From assembly GCA_910574865.1 (NCBI GenBank), contig CAJTDN010000003.1:124001-188000 (forward strand): a DNA stretch of 64,000 bases, in the 5' to 3' direction. Position numbers and translations under genes: made by a program. The notes below the pieces were generated by a model. The model worked only from the letters and a program-made list of their open reading frames with translations, was not told the origin of the DNA and did no database searches. This stretch comes from Lachnospiraceae bacterium. Its GTDB lineage: Bacteria > Bacillota > Clostridia > Lachnospirales > Lachnospiraceae. Positions 1-8,164 of this stretch are shown here, one piece after another (position 1 is the first letter of the stretch; every line of letters starts with the position of its first letter).

Positions 1-549
1 CGCGCCCAGGGTCTGTTGCGGGGCTGACGCGCCGCTACCGGCAACGCCAAGCCTCTTGTTCACCTCGTCGGCCAGCTGCGGCATCCGGCTTTTCAGGTAG
101 GGACCGGGGCAGTTCGTGGCCGCGTACATGTCGTGCGTTTTCAAGTTTCCGTCTTTCCCGCCAGTCCAGACGAGTTTCGGGATTCCGTTCCTCCGGCAGA
201 TATCAACGCAAAGCTCCACAAGCGTGTTCCACGATGCTTCTGATATCGGCCAGTCACCGCCGGTGGAACTGTTCGCGACCTCGATGGTCACCGCCCGCCG
301 GTCTGCAGCCGCGTTGCTCGTTGTCCACGGCCGTTCGCTCTCGTCCACGTGCAATCCAACGCCTCCGTAAACATCGATGCTGTAGGTTGACGATGCTTGG
401 CGTTTCGGGTCGGCAAACAAGTCCCCGATTGTCTGCAGGCTCAAGTTTCCCGCCTGATGGTGCGGGATGATGTCCGTGATTCTCTCCCCGTTCCGCGACG
501 AGCGGTTCGGACTTATTTTCGTGTAGCTTACAAGGCTGGAGTTACTCAT
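1..549 (-). CDS. N-acetylmuramoyl-L-alanine amidase (phage endolysin), C-terminus outside window
   Basis: Endolysin that would cut the amide bond between N-acetylmuramic acid and the stem peptide at lysis. The visible 183 residues match an Amidase_2 (T7-lysozyme-like) fold: an early HHQAGN segment with the first zinc histidine, then THDMYAATNCPGPYL with the second histidine and the cysteine ligand near residue 150. The ATG at 549 has an AAGGGGG ribosome site about 9 bases away; an in-frame ATG at 558 is possible but sits directly against that site. It overlaps the small upstream gene by 8 bases. The reading frame runs off the left edge, so any cell-wall-binding domain is unseen. Confidence 0.88.
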   Translation of the reverse strand, partial: MSNSSLVSYTKISPNRSSRNGERITDIIPHHQAGNLSLQTIGDLFADPKRQASSTYSIDVYGGVGLHVDESERPWTTSNAAADRRAVTIEVANSSTGGDWPISEASWNTLVELCVDICRRNGIPKLVWTGGKDGNLKTHDMYAATNCPGPYLKSRMPQLADEVNKRLGVAGSGASAPQQTLGA

Positions 550-637
550 CCTCGTCATCCCCCTTCCCGTTCGTCAGTTCTTCCAACGCTTCCTCTGAAA
601 TCTCCACGCCGTTAATGTCATAAATCTTCTCATCCAT
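542..637 (-). CDS. small acidic phage protein, 31 aa
   Basis: A 31-residue frame beginning MDEKIYDINGVEI and ending in a run of D and E. The ATG at 637 follows AGGAAAAGG, and the stop overlaps the amidase start by 8 bases, so the two are probably translated together. No family is recognised. Its place between holin and endolysin suggests a lysis-module accessory, but that is position only. Confidence 0.55.
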   Translation of the reverse strand: MDEKIYDINGVEISEEALEELTNGKGDDEDE

Positions 638-706
638 TTTCCTTTTCCTCGCTTTCTTTTTTCTTAAATCCCGGCCAGTTTTGCCGGTATAAAAAAGAGG
701 ACGATG

Positions 707-1213
707 TCACTCGTCCCCAATGTCAATGTTCGTGTAATCCTTGTCCCGGAGCTGCAATAGCACGTCCTTTAATTTTTGCGGTATCGGGATGAACATCGCC
801 GCGTTCTCCAATAGGCTCAATCCCTCGTTCGCGATATAGAACATGATGACCACCTCCCGGAGCGGGACGGCGTTATTCATCCAGTTCTGAACCACGAACG
901 CCGCCGCAATCAGGACGAACATGACCACTTTCTTCAGCAGTCCCCCGAACCCGATTTCGGATGACAGGCTCTTCGTATGTATGCCCTTGGCAATCCCGGT
1001 CAAATAATCCAGCACCGCCAAGGCCAGGATTGCCTTAAGCGACACGTCCCATCCTCCGAGCCAGTATGTAATCCCACCGCCGATAACGCCAAACACGACG
1101 CTGATCCAGTTAAATAATTTCTCCATGGTTTTACCTCGCTTTCCGTAATATTCCCAGTTTTCAAGTTCCCAAACGCCCCCGTCCGGCGCGCGGATTCTGT
1201 GTGTCATCCTCAT
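707..1213 (-). CDS. phage holin (toxin-secretion/phage lysis holin family)
   Basis: Holin that would permeabilise the membrane so the neighbouring amidase reaches the wall. The core from MEKLFNWISVVFG onward has the holin family 4 (TcdE/UtxA-type) layout: hydrophobic segments FNWISVVFGVIGGGITYWLGG, ILALAVLDYLTGIAKG and VVMFVLIAAAFVVQNWM, then a short charged tail. Two in-frame starts are plausible. ATG 1213 follows a very strong AAAGGAGGAGG and adds 29 hydrophilic residues. ATG 1126 follows GCGAGG and gives the usual-length holin. Both may be used, as in dual-start holins. It lies just downstream of the last fibre gene. Confidence 0.85.
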   Translation of the reverse strand: MRMTHRIRAPDGGVWELENWEYYGKRGKTMEKLFNWISVVFGVIGGGITYWLGGWDVSLKAILALAVLDYLTGIAKGIHTKSLSSEIGFGGLLKKVVMFVLIAAAFVVQNWMNNAVPLREVVIMFYIANEGLSLLENAAMFIPIPQKLKDVLLQLRDKDYTNIDIGDE

Positions 1214-1232
1214 GACCGTCCTCCTCCTTTCC

Positions 1233-2424
1233 TTACCAGTCCCCGTAATAGTCAAAAATGTCAAACATGCAGTATACCGTCCCGTTCCCGGGGATTGTCA
1301 GGTTCCCTGATGTCTGGATTCCGATATCCCCGTTCTTCGCAACAATCGCCTGGTTCACGAAAAAATTATCCTTGCTCTGCGTACTCCCGACAACCTTTAT
1401 CACAAACGGGAGGGTTTTGGTGGCCCCGGACATTCCAATATTACCAATATCGGCCAGATAAATCCCTTTTGTTGATGCCCCGGTTTGCAATTCTGGCAAT
1501 AAAACTTGCGAGTCGGCACTGCCGTTTTGTATCCTCACGAGTGCCCTCGCACTGATAATCTTGTTTACCGTGTCAAGCATCACCCTTCCGGACGCGTTGC
1601 ATGTTATGGCTCCCCGCAAGCCTCCCACGTTCGTCACGCTTCTCTTCACGGACTGGGTGTCGGAAAGCTTGATTCCATCGGGAACCAAGGCGAATGGGAA
1701 GTGGTTGATATTTTGGGCATCATGATTATAAATCCTCAAAGCTCCGTTATAGGCATCAATTGACCAGTAACCTCCTTCTGCCGCGCTTGGATAAATTTTC
1801 ACGACTCCACCGCTACTGTTATCAAGTACCTTCACGGAAGTCCCGTCAACCTCTCTTGCCGCCCCCTCGAACACATTGGTTCCCTCCGTGGCGGAGGAAA
1901 TAATACGCTTGTTATTGGTTGCGTCCCAAAGGTAAAAATTCCCGGAACCATTCGCCGTGCCTGCCCATATCGACCGGTTTTTGTCCCTCCAATACACGTT
2001 CGGGGAATTTTCCATCGTGTCAGTCCCCATTTGCAGATGACCCGTCATCACGTCCCCGCCCTTGCCGACCTTTGCATTCAACGCCGCCTGCTGTGCCGTT
2101 GACACCGGCTTGTTCGCATCGGACGTGTTGTTGACGTTCCCAAGCCCGATGTTGGCCGGAGTGATGTTCACGTTGCCCTTCCTATACGCGGATTCCGCGC
2201 TTCCCTTCATCCCGGTGACAAAACTCGCGGGCATGCCGTCCAGCTTCGCCTTGTCCTCCTTGGACATCAGGCCGTTTTTATCAGCGGTGGCCGTCGCCCC
2301 CCCCCCCGAACATCTGTTCCTTTATGTTCCCGTATGGGACGTTCACCGTCTGGTTCCCGTCCGTCCCGAGGAATTTCACGTTTTCGATGCTTTCCGGCGC
2401 ACCGTACTGGCTTACTTTCCCCAT
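1233..2424 (-). pseudogene. tail fibre gene, out of frame at an 11-G tract
   Basis: Two pieces of one receptor-binding/fibre gene. The first starts at ATG 2424 (AGAGGAGAATGG ribosome site) as MGKVSQYGAPESIENVKF, closely resembling the start of the next fibre gene upstream. It runs to MFGGG and then meets 11 consecutive G residues (2297-2307). In this sequence the frame then stops almost at once, at a TGA near 2290. With 10 or 13 G the frame would continue through ATATADKNGLMSKEDKAKLDG into the 344-residue distal part, which carries the fibre-type GLGNVNNTSDANKPVS and GGDVMTGHL motifs. The internal ATG at 2267 has no ribosome site. This is either a phase-off state, a lesion or a homopolymer sequencing error. 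Confidence 0.78.
2297..2307 (-). repeat. homopolymer G(11) tract in coding strand of fibre gene
   Basis: Eleven C on the + strand, eleven G in the sense of the fibre gene, immediately after the ATGTTC codons. A length of 3k+1 restores the frame; 11 does not. A tract of this length is in the range known for slipped-strand phase variation. Confidence 0.85.
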
Positions 2425-2439
2425 CTTCCATTCTCCTCT

Positions 2440-3246
2440 CTATTTTGTTCGTTTCCACATGTAGCACGTGATGTACGGCTGCAGGCTGCTGTTGCCGGCC
2501 GATGTCGTGGCCAGGTCGCCGCTCCCGTTTGACGTGAGCGCGCCACATCCGTTCGTGTTAATCGCCCCGCTTCCGTTTGTCGTAAGTCCCACTCCGGATG
2601 TTCTCGCCGTGTTTTGGGTCGTGGTAAGTTCCACCCCGCTCGTACCTGGAGAAGCACTGCCAGTGTATATTATGCTCGTTGGCACGGATTCCCCGTTTGT
2701 GTACTTCACGCCTCCACCAGCTGCTTCTAAGTACGCCGATTGGAAACGCATCGTCTGTGTATGATTATGACTGTTCACCGTGTGGCTATGGCTCGGGATA
2801 GTATGGAAATGATCGTTCACCGTGTGCGAATGGGCATTTATACTGTGCGCATGGCTGTTTATGCTGTGCGCATGGTCATTGATGGTGTGCGCGTGGTTCC
2901 CGACCACGTGCTGGTGCGTGTAACTTTTCACGCCGCCCGTCTTCTCCGTAGTGTTAAAATCACCGTCATTCGCGTTCACCCCCACCGGCACCCGGCCGCT
3001 CCCCCATGCCACCCATGTGCCGCCCAGGTACGTGGACGGGTTCGCGCCGGTCGTGTTCACCTCGATGCTCCCGACCGGGTGGGACGCGAGTATCAGTTCC
3101 TTCACGACATCAACCAACGTTCCGCCCCCCCCAAACATATGTTTCTTTACATCCTCCATCGGGACACCGTACGTCCCGGAAGAATCGACCGCAAGCAGCT
3201 TCGCGTTCTGCAAACTTGCGGGTGCTCCGTACTGGTTCACCTTCAT
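2440..3246 (-). CDS. tail collar/fibre protein with heptad H-x-H metal-binding repeats
   Basis: Receptor-binding fibre or collar-type protein, 268 residues from ATG 3246 (AAAGGTGG ribosome site; the in-frame TTG at 3255 is less likely). Order: an N-terminal attachment segment KVNQYGAPASL shared with the neighbouring fibre gene; MFGGGG encoded partly by eight G; a tail-collar-like part GSIEVNTTGANPSTYLGGTWVAWGSGRVPVG; then residues about 117-165 with eight H-x-H motifs, seven of them in exact 7-residue register; and a Thr/Gly/Asn-rich end closing PYITCYMWKRT, the usual end of collar-type fibres. In T4 gp12, H-x-H motifs bind metal in the trimeric needle, so a metal-threaded trimer is inferred. 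Confidence 0.85.
   Translation of the reverse strand: MKVNQYGAPASLQNAKLLAVDSSGTYGVPMEDVKKHMFGGGGTLVDVVKELILASHPVGSIEVNTTGANPSTYLGGTWVAWGSGRVPVGVNANDGDFNTTEKTGGVKSYTHQHVVGNHAHTINDHAHSINSHAHSINAHSHTVNDHFHTIPSHSHTVNSHNHTQTMRFQSAYLEAAGGGVKYTNGESVPTSIIYTGSASPGTSGVELTTTQNTARTSGVGLTTNGSGAINTNGCGALTSNGSGDLATTSAGNSSLQPYITCYMWKRTK
3125..3132 (-). repeat. homopolymer G(8) tract in coding strand of fibre gene
   Basis: Eight C on the + strand at the position equivalent to the 11-G tract of the next fibre gene. Here the frame is intact across the tract (MFGGGGTLV). Confidence 0.7.
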
Positions 3247-3251
3247 TTCTA

Positions 3252-4169
3252 TCAACCACCTTTCTGCACGGCTTTTTCAAGCTCGTCGAGCCTCGCCTTT
3301 AAAGCGTCTATTTCCTTTTGTTGCATTTGTACCTTTTTAATCAAATACGGCGTGAATTTCGAATAGTCGATGTTGTCAGGTACATGGCCAAGTCCCTCGA
3401 TATCACGGTATCCGACCACCTCCGGGATGATTTCCGCGACTTCTTCCGCGATTGCCCCATGCACCCCATCCTTCTGGCTTGTCCCGATAACATCATCCTT
3501 ATAGTCGAATTTTTTCACCCGGATTTTCAGGATTTTATCAGCCTCTTCCTCGTACATGTCAACAATGTTTTCCTTGTACCGTTTCGAAGATACCGTATTA
3601 AAACTCCCGGCACACATGGTCGGCCAGCCGCCGGAACGGTTATTCACATCGCACGTTCTGTTATTTCCAGTCATAAGCAAAAGCCGGGTATCGTCACGTG
3701 ACGAAGATACCTCAAAAGAATCTCCACCACCATGAATTTCTCCTTTTGCTACATGATTATAACTAAACAATACGTTCGCCGTGAACGTCCCCCCACCCCA
3801 TGGCGAGCCGGACGGTCCTTGCGGCCCCGTTGCACCAGTCGCGCCAGTATATCCCCTTGGCCCCTGCGCCCCGGTCGCTCCCGTATCGCCCTTCGGCCCT
3901 TGTGGCCCGGTATATCCCTGAGGCCCTTGCGGCCCCGTCGCGCCGGTATCGCCTTTATCGCCCTTGTCGCCTTTCATCCCTTGGATTCCTTGCGGGCCTC
4001 GCAGCTCTTCCTTGTGCTGCGCGACGTAGGATTCCACCGCCGATGCCGCCGTGTCACTGGTAAAGCTTTTCAGTTCCGTCCCCGGCACGTTCCTGGTCTG
4101 GCTTCCCAATGCCGCCGGGAACAACGCGCCGTCATTGAGTGCCGACTGCTCATACTGGTCAATTCTCAT
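3252..4169 (-). CDS. tail fibre with collagen-like repeats and S74 chaperone domain
   Basis: Fibre protein of 305 residues. Residues about 58-122 are collagen-like Gly-X-Y triplets ([16 protein letters not shown] and onward), which fold as a triple helix. A short receptor-type region follows. The C-terminus from SKRYKENI to [13 protein letters not shown] is an S74 intramolecular chaperone (endosialidase-type) with a terminal coiled coil; such domains drive trimerisation and often cleave themselves off at a conserved Ser. The start ATG 4169 follows GGGAGGTAG. It ends 5 bases before the next fibre gene. Confidence 0.9.
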   Translation of the reverse strand: MRIDQYEQSALNDGALFPAALGSQTRNVPGTELKSFTSDTAASAVESYVAQHKEELRGPQGIQGMKGDKGDKGDTGATGPQGPQGYTGPQGPKGDTGATGAQGPRGYTGATGATGPQGPSGSPWGGGTFTANVLFSYNHVAKGEIHGGGDSFEVSSSRDDTRLLLMTGNNRTCDVNNRSGGWPTMCAGSFNTVSSKRYKENIVDMYEEEADKILKIRVKKFDYKDDVIGTSQKDGVHGAIAEEVAEIIPEVVGYRDIEGLGHVPDNIDYSKFTPYLIKKVQMQQKEIDALKARLDELEKAVQKGG

Positions 4170-4185
4170 CTTCTACCTCCCGATT

Positions 4186-4986
4186 CTATTTTGCCTCGTC
4201 ATTTATCACCGATGCCGGTGCGGTTTCCGTGAACGGGTTCCACCCGCCGGTATCCCACATGACATGCGGCCACACCGCCTCGATGGCGGCCATCTTATCC
4301 ATCAGATTTGACACGTTCTTATTAATGTCGCCGATCCAGTCCGAAAAGCCAACCACGGTGCCGGACGGCAGCGCGGTGACGAACTGGTCTTTATAAAATG
4401 TCACTTTGACATTACTGTCATATTGCGGCTTGCTGAAACGCACGATTTCCACGTGGGCGTTGGATGCCTGCGACTGCACGTACAAGTCCCAAACATCGTC
4501 TTCCGCGTTGACCATTACTGCACCGTAATCCCCGTCTCCCCCAAACGACCGCAAAGAAGGGGTTCCGTTTGTCGCGTTGATTCCCTGCCAGCTGACAAAC
4601 AAGATAACGCTCCCAAGCGCGCGTCGCTTGACCAGCTCCAGAATTATCGGGGAATTGTGGTTTCTGGCCGGCATAAGGTTTTCGAACCGGGCCACCTTGA
4701 TGAAGCCGTTGCCGTGGCCGGATTGTTCCGTGGTCAGATAGACGCTCGTCCCGCCTCGGTTCATCAGTCTGCCGGTCATCGTGTCCCCGGTCTTGTCCAC
4801 CTTGCCGGACGTTAGCTCCACCGTCTGCTCCTGGAGTTGCACAGTCGCATTTTTCAAAAACGCATCATTATCGACAAGCTTTTCCACCACATCATTGAAC
4901 ACGTCCGCATGCCCCGGATCCGTCTCTTCAAACTTTCTTATTTGTTCGCTATACACCGGATTCTCCGATATATCAAAATACGCCAT
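4186..4986 (-). CDS. tail fibre protein
   Basis: 266 residues, first of four successive fibre-type genes. The N-terminus (MAYFDISENPVYSEQIRKFEETDPGHADVFNDVV) resembles the baseplate-attachment part of clostridial phage fibres. It is followed by a coiled stretch ending VDKTGDTMTGRLM, the tail-fibre repeat motif also present in the phase-off gene. The C-terminal half is unrecognised and probably beta-rich. The ribosome site is AAGGAGG. It probably joins the other fibres to the collar protein at 5010-5393. Confidence 0.75.
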   Translation of the reverse strand: MAYFDISENPVYSEQIRKFEETDPGHADVFNDVVEKLVDNDAFLKNATVQLQEQTVELTSGKVDKTGDTMTGRLMNRGGTSVYLTTEQSGHGNGFIKVARFENLMPARNHNSPIILELVKRRALGSVILFVSWQGINATNGTPSLRSFGGDGDYGAVMVNAEDDVWDLYVQSQASNAHVEIVRFSKPQYDSNVKVTFYKDQFVTALPSGTVVGFSDWIGDINKNVSNLMDKMAAIEAVWPHVMWDTGGWNPFTETAPASVINDEAK

Positions 4987-5009
4987 ATTTTCCTCCTTCT
5001 GGATGTGTG

Positions 5010-5393
5010 TCAGAAAATATCATCCAACGTAAATGTCATTTCCAAGTCATCATCCTTTCCCTTCTCCGTGAACGATTTGATGCAGACGATGTTCCCGTCT
5101 GCATCATACAATCCAACCTCGCTTATGGACTCGTTCGCCAGTTCCGTCTCTGACAATGTGCATTTATAACGGCAGGTCGTATCAGTGACAAACTCGTAAC
5201 TGTCGACCTCCTTTCGGTATAGCTCATGCCGAAGTTCTGCCTGCCCTTCCGTAGGTGACATGACAGCCCCGTCCTGCACACCACCGTCACCGAAAGCCAT
5301 TCCGACAATTTTGGGAAGTGCAATGGCTCCGGCTCTCGCCTTGACCATGTTCTCTCTTGCCTTTTTCGTGATAACCACGTTGTTATTTGACAT
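5010..5393 (-). CDS. phage tail-collar fibre-type protein
   Basis: 127 residues beginning MSNNNVVITKKARENMVKARAG. This N-terminus, followed by GIALPKIVGMAFGDGG-like sequence and a C-terminal SEVGLYDADGNIVCIKSF, is typical of the small fibre-attachment proteins between tail protein I and the fibres in contractile phages (DUF3751-like). ATG 5393 overlaps the preceding stop as TAATG and has TTGGAGGAG upstream, so translation is coupled. Longer upstream frames have no ribosome site. Confidence 0.8.
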   Translation of the reverse strand: MSNNNVVITKKARENMVKARAGAIALPKIVGMAFGDGGVQDGAVMSPTEGQAELRHELYRKEVDSYEFVTDTTCRYKCTLSETELANESISEVGLYDADGNIVCIKSFTEKGKDDDLEMTFTLDDIF

Positions 5394-6172
5394 TACAACT
5401 CCTCCAATCTGCACAACGCATTCAAATTCCGTGAGCCATCCAGCCTGACAGATCCATCCAGATACCATAGGTTTCTCCTGACGGTAATACTCCCAGCCCC
5501 GAATTCTTCCAAATGCTTCTCCATCGCTATATGCAGTTTAATGCTTTCCACTTTCGGGTACGTTTTACTACCAAGGAAAAATATACCTATTTGCAAATTC
5601 ACGACCCTTAAAACCATTTTCTCAAGATTTCCATTATCAACGGTAATTTCCACCCTATCGTTTATCTTGTAAGTCACGTGCGATTGCTTCAAAGCATCAA
5701 GCATTGAGCGTACCAGTTTAGAATCCAACGTTCCATCCCCGGTAAAGTATGCCATGAACACATTCGGATGGCTTGGAACATACCCATATTCTCCCAGGTC
5801 ATTAGCATCCGCGATTCTGACCTCGAATCCCGTCACATATTTTAATGACAATTCCATCTGGTATGGCGTTATCGGAGCCCTGCAATCTCGTTTCCGGTAA
5901 ATAAGCTTCCTACGTTCCTCATAAGGCAGATTCGACCTTATCGGAAGCCCCCACTTCACTTCGTGATACACAAGCCCCCATGTGGCGGTTTCTGGAAAAA
6001 ATTGTTCCGGCAGCTCGTTGACTATTTCCAATACCTTGTCATATTCCAGCCCCATCACCTGATATAGCCACTTTCCCACATACGACTCGTCATAAAACCC
6101 ATCGGACACGTAACTTAACATTTTCTTCGCACTTTCACTTGTTGGGAAATTCTCTAAATCATGCTTTTCCAT
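5393..6172 (-). CDS. XkdU-like baseplate protein (DUF2313, tail protein I role)
   Basis: Baseplate component that links the gpJ-type wedge to the fibres. The order XkdS, baseplate J, this gene, then fibres is that of PBSX-like contractile tails. The sequence has the family features: an N-terminal helical part (KHDLENFPTSESAKKMLSYVSDGFYDE), a central segment with PETATWGLVYHEVKWGLP and ERRKLIYRKRDCRAPITP, and a C-terminal beta region. ATG 6172 follows AGGAGGTGACC; a GTG at 6178 sits too near that site. Confidence 0.82.
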   Translation of the reverse strand: MEKHDLENFPTSESAKKMLSYVSDGFYDESYVGKWLYQVMGLEYDKVLEIVNELPEQFFPETATWGLVYHEVKWGLPIRSNLPYEERRKLIYRKRDCRAPITPYQMELSLKYVTGFEVRIADANDLGEYGYVPSHPNVFMAYFTGDGTLDSKLVRSMLDALKQSHVTYKINDRVEITVDNGNLEKMVLRVVNLQIGIFFLGSKTYPKVESIKLHIAMEKHLEEFGAGSITVRRNLWYLDGSVRLDGSRNLNALCRLEEL

Positions 6173-6181
6173 GGTCACCTC

Positions 6182-7300
6182 CTAGCTAAAATCAAGGGTG
6201 CCGGTTTCCGGATATTCTTCACGATTCAGGCTGATGTTCTCCATTCCCTCGTTCATGAGGAATTCACCGAAATCCTTTATTCCGGCAATATCCGAAATGA
6301 TAGGTCGTACATCGTTATAACGTAGCACGCCTTGTTGCTTCGCCGATACATAGACCTTTTTTATTGATGCCACGAAATCCTCTTCAATTTGTCCAATTGT
6401 CGTGGTTTCATCATACACGAGACCCGTGATCACATAATCCACCTTCACGGTCGTCACCGACTCGCATATCAGTTTCGCGCAAGCGGTTGGTAACAACCTT
6501 GCACTCCTATCTTCTGGCGAGACGATGTAATTATATACATCCTGCACCAGCTTATCGTTGGCCGGCTGTCCATTCTCATCCACCAATACCAGCTTGACCG
6601 TCCCCGGCCCCTCCGCGGCCGGAATCACGATGCAGTCACCGGCGCCGGATTCCTTTGCCCAACGCATGTAATCGCTGTCATTTCCAAGATAAGTCAGACT
6701 GTTCGCATACTCTGCAGCAATCCTATCATAATAATCATCGTCGCTCTCCACCTCCGTTCCGCCCCGGACGGGTTCCGGATTTGTCACTCCAGAGACATTC
6801 TTATCCGGTTTCGCCATAAGTACCACCGTGTTCGCCGGCACATTGGACGTGATACCGGGTTCCACGGCCGACACCGGCACAAGCACTGTCCCATCCGGCC
6901 CGATTTCCTTTTCCTCCGTAGAGCGGAAACCTATGGACGGCCCTATATCCGTTGCCGGCGTGCAAAACACCGTTCCCGCCGCCAGGAGCGTTCCCGGGCT
7001 TCCCGTCACCTTCACTTTCCCCGACGCGCTCCTTGGCAAATGCCGTTCAAGATGAACCTGCCTACCATGGAAATCCAACCATTCATCCCATGCATACTGT
7101 GGAAAGGCAATCATCAGCGTCCTTACCAAGTGGTAGTTGATGAACCGATCTTTTTCCAATGCTGCAGGCATGGTAAAATCATAAGGAAATCCACCTGGCA
7201 TGTCATCAATGTCCGCGGGCAAACTGTCCATCATCCGCTGATGAATTTCTTCGGCGCTATTGTTTTCAAAAAAAGCCGGCCTTATAAAGTCTGGTTGCAT
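6182..7300 (-). CDS. baseplate J/gp47-like protein (XkdT)
   Basis: Wedge protein of the contractile baseplate, 372 residues, the usual length. Key sequence: the GTVFCTPATDIGPSIGFRSTEE region, then PVSAVEPGITSNVPANTV and GGTEVESDDDYYDRI, the signature of the baseplate J family, followed by a region giving GAGDCIVIPAAEGPGTVKLVLVD. ATG 7300 has AGGAGGTAGGGAA in front. It sits between XkdS-like and XkdU-like genes with 9-12 base gaps, clearly one operon. Confidence 0.92.
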   Translation of the reverse strand: MQPDFIRPAFFENNSAEEIHQRMMDSLPADIDDMPGGFPYDFTMPAALEKDRFINYHLVRTLMIAFPQYAWDEWLDFHGRQVHLERHLPRSASGKVKVTGSPGTLLAAGTVFCTPATDIGPSIGFRSTEEKEIGPDGTVLVPVSAVEPGITSNVPANTVVLMAKPDKNVSGVTNPEPVRGGTEVESDDDYYDRIAAEYANSLTYLGNDSDYMRWAKESGAGDCIVIPAAEGPGTVKLVLVDENGQPANDKLVQDVYNYIVSPEDRSARLLPTACAKLICESVTTVKVDYVITGLVYDETTTIGQIEEDFVASIKKVYVSAKQQGVLRYNDVRPIISDIAGIKDFGEFLMNEGMENISLNREEYPETGTLDFS

Positions 7301-7311
7301 TTCCCTACCTC

Positions 7312-7749
7312 CTATATCCTTATCGTAATTTTCTCGTCATGATCAATACTTAACACCTTGAACTTGCAATGCATGTTATCGCCCTCCCATGAAAATTCAA
7401 AATCCAGGACATCCTCCGCCCTGGGGTTCACCATGAGCGCGTCGGTAATCGTCCGTTGCACCATGGACTCGACCGTTTTTTCATCGTCATTATCCATGGC
7501 ACGCTCCATTTCCGTACCGATGGAACCTGGGTACGCAAGGCAACGGTACCGCTCTGTTTGTGCAATTTTAAAACACCATGTCGAGAAAGCCTCCCGTCCA
7601 TCGCACTCCACCATGCGATTCGCACCATCCAGGACAAAGTCACCTGCCTCCGAATCCCATTTGACGCTTCGCTTGTATTCGGTATCATATTTCGTGCCTT
7701 CCAACGCGAACTCTGGAACCTGCACTATCGGAAATATCGTTTCTGCCAT
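7312..7749 (-). CDS. XkdS-like baseplate protein (DUF2634)
   Basis: 145 residues from MAETIFPIVQVPEFALEG. Proteins of this family occupy the gp25-like position next to baseplate J and help anchor sheath to baseplate. The internal AFSTWCFKIAQTERYRCLAYPGSIGTEME is a family hallmark. ATG 7749 follows AAGGAGGCGGGAAG. Confidence 0.85.
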   Translation of the reverse strand: MAETIFPIVQVPEFALEGTKYDTEYKRSVKWDSEAGDFVLDGANRMVECDGREAFSTWCFKIAQTERYRCLAYPGSIGTEMERAMDNDDEKTVESMVQRTITDALMVNPRAEDVLDFEFSWEGDNMHCKFKVLSIDHDEKITIRI

Positions 7750-7762
7750 TCTTCCCGCCTCC

Positions 7763-8131
7763 TTACGACCTTTCAATAACGTCCACGACCACGGCTTCGT
7801 TCTGTACCCATGCGACAAAAACCCGGTCGCCCGGCATGATTGCGGGCGGCTTCACATCATGACTATGTGCGCCGGTATGGTTTGTTTGCGTTTGCTCCTC
7901 GTGTCCCGCATGCCCCCCACCCGAAATAGTAAAATTCAAACTTCCCACATGCCTGCAAACCGAATAATCCCCCTTTGGAATCGGTATCGGGAACGTATTT
8001 GTCACCAGACTTCCATTCGCCTGAATTTCTCCGAAATCAAGCATCAATGGAGATTCATTCTCCACCTTCATCCTATGGCTCAAAACCGTCGCTAACTTGT
8101 TCGTACCCGAACGTCTATCAAATCCTTCCAT
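7763..8131 (-). CDS. XkdR-like tail protein (DUF2577)
   Basis: 122 residues. Members lie between XkdQ and XkdS and are thought to be baseplate hub parts. The central low-complexity GGGHAGHEEQTQTNHTGAHSH and the OB-like end PGDRVFVAWVQNEAVVVDVIER fit the family. ATG 8131 follows GCGAGG at 9 bases; GTG 8140 would fall on the ribosome site. Confidence 0.8.
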   Translation of the reverse strand: MEGFDRRSGTNKLATVLSHRMKVENESPLMLDFGEIQANGSLVTNTFPIPIPKGDYSVCRHVGSLNFTISGGGHAGHEEQTQTNHTGAHSHDVKPPAIMPGDRVFVAWVQNEAVVVDVIERS

Positions 8132-8164
8132 TTGCGCCACCTCGCTTATTCAAGTATTCCCCTT

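Noticed and set aside
667-690. Terminator between holin and the small gene at 542
   Set aside because: CCGGC/GCCGG pairing is short and has no U tract in the sense direction.
2267-2548. A separate small gene covering the G tract (93-codon minus frame)
   Set aside because: Its composition is Arg/Glu-rich nonsense in a shifted frame; the fibre frame from ATG 2424 explains the region.
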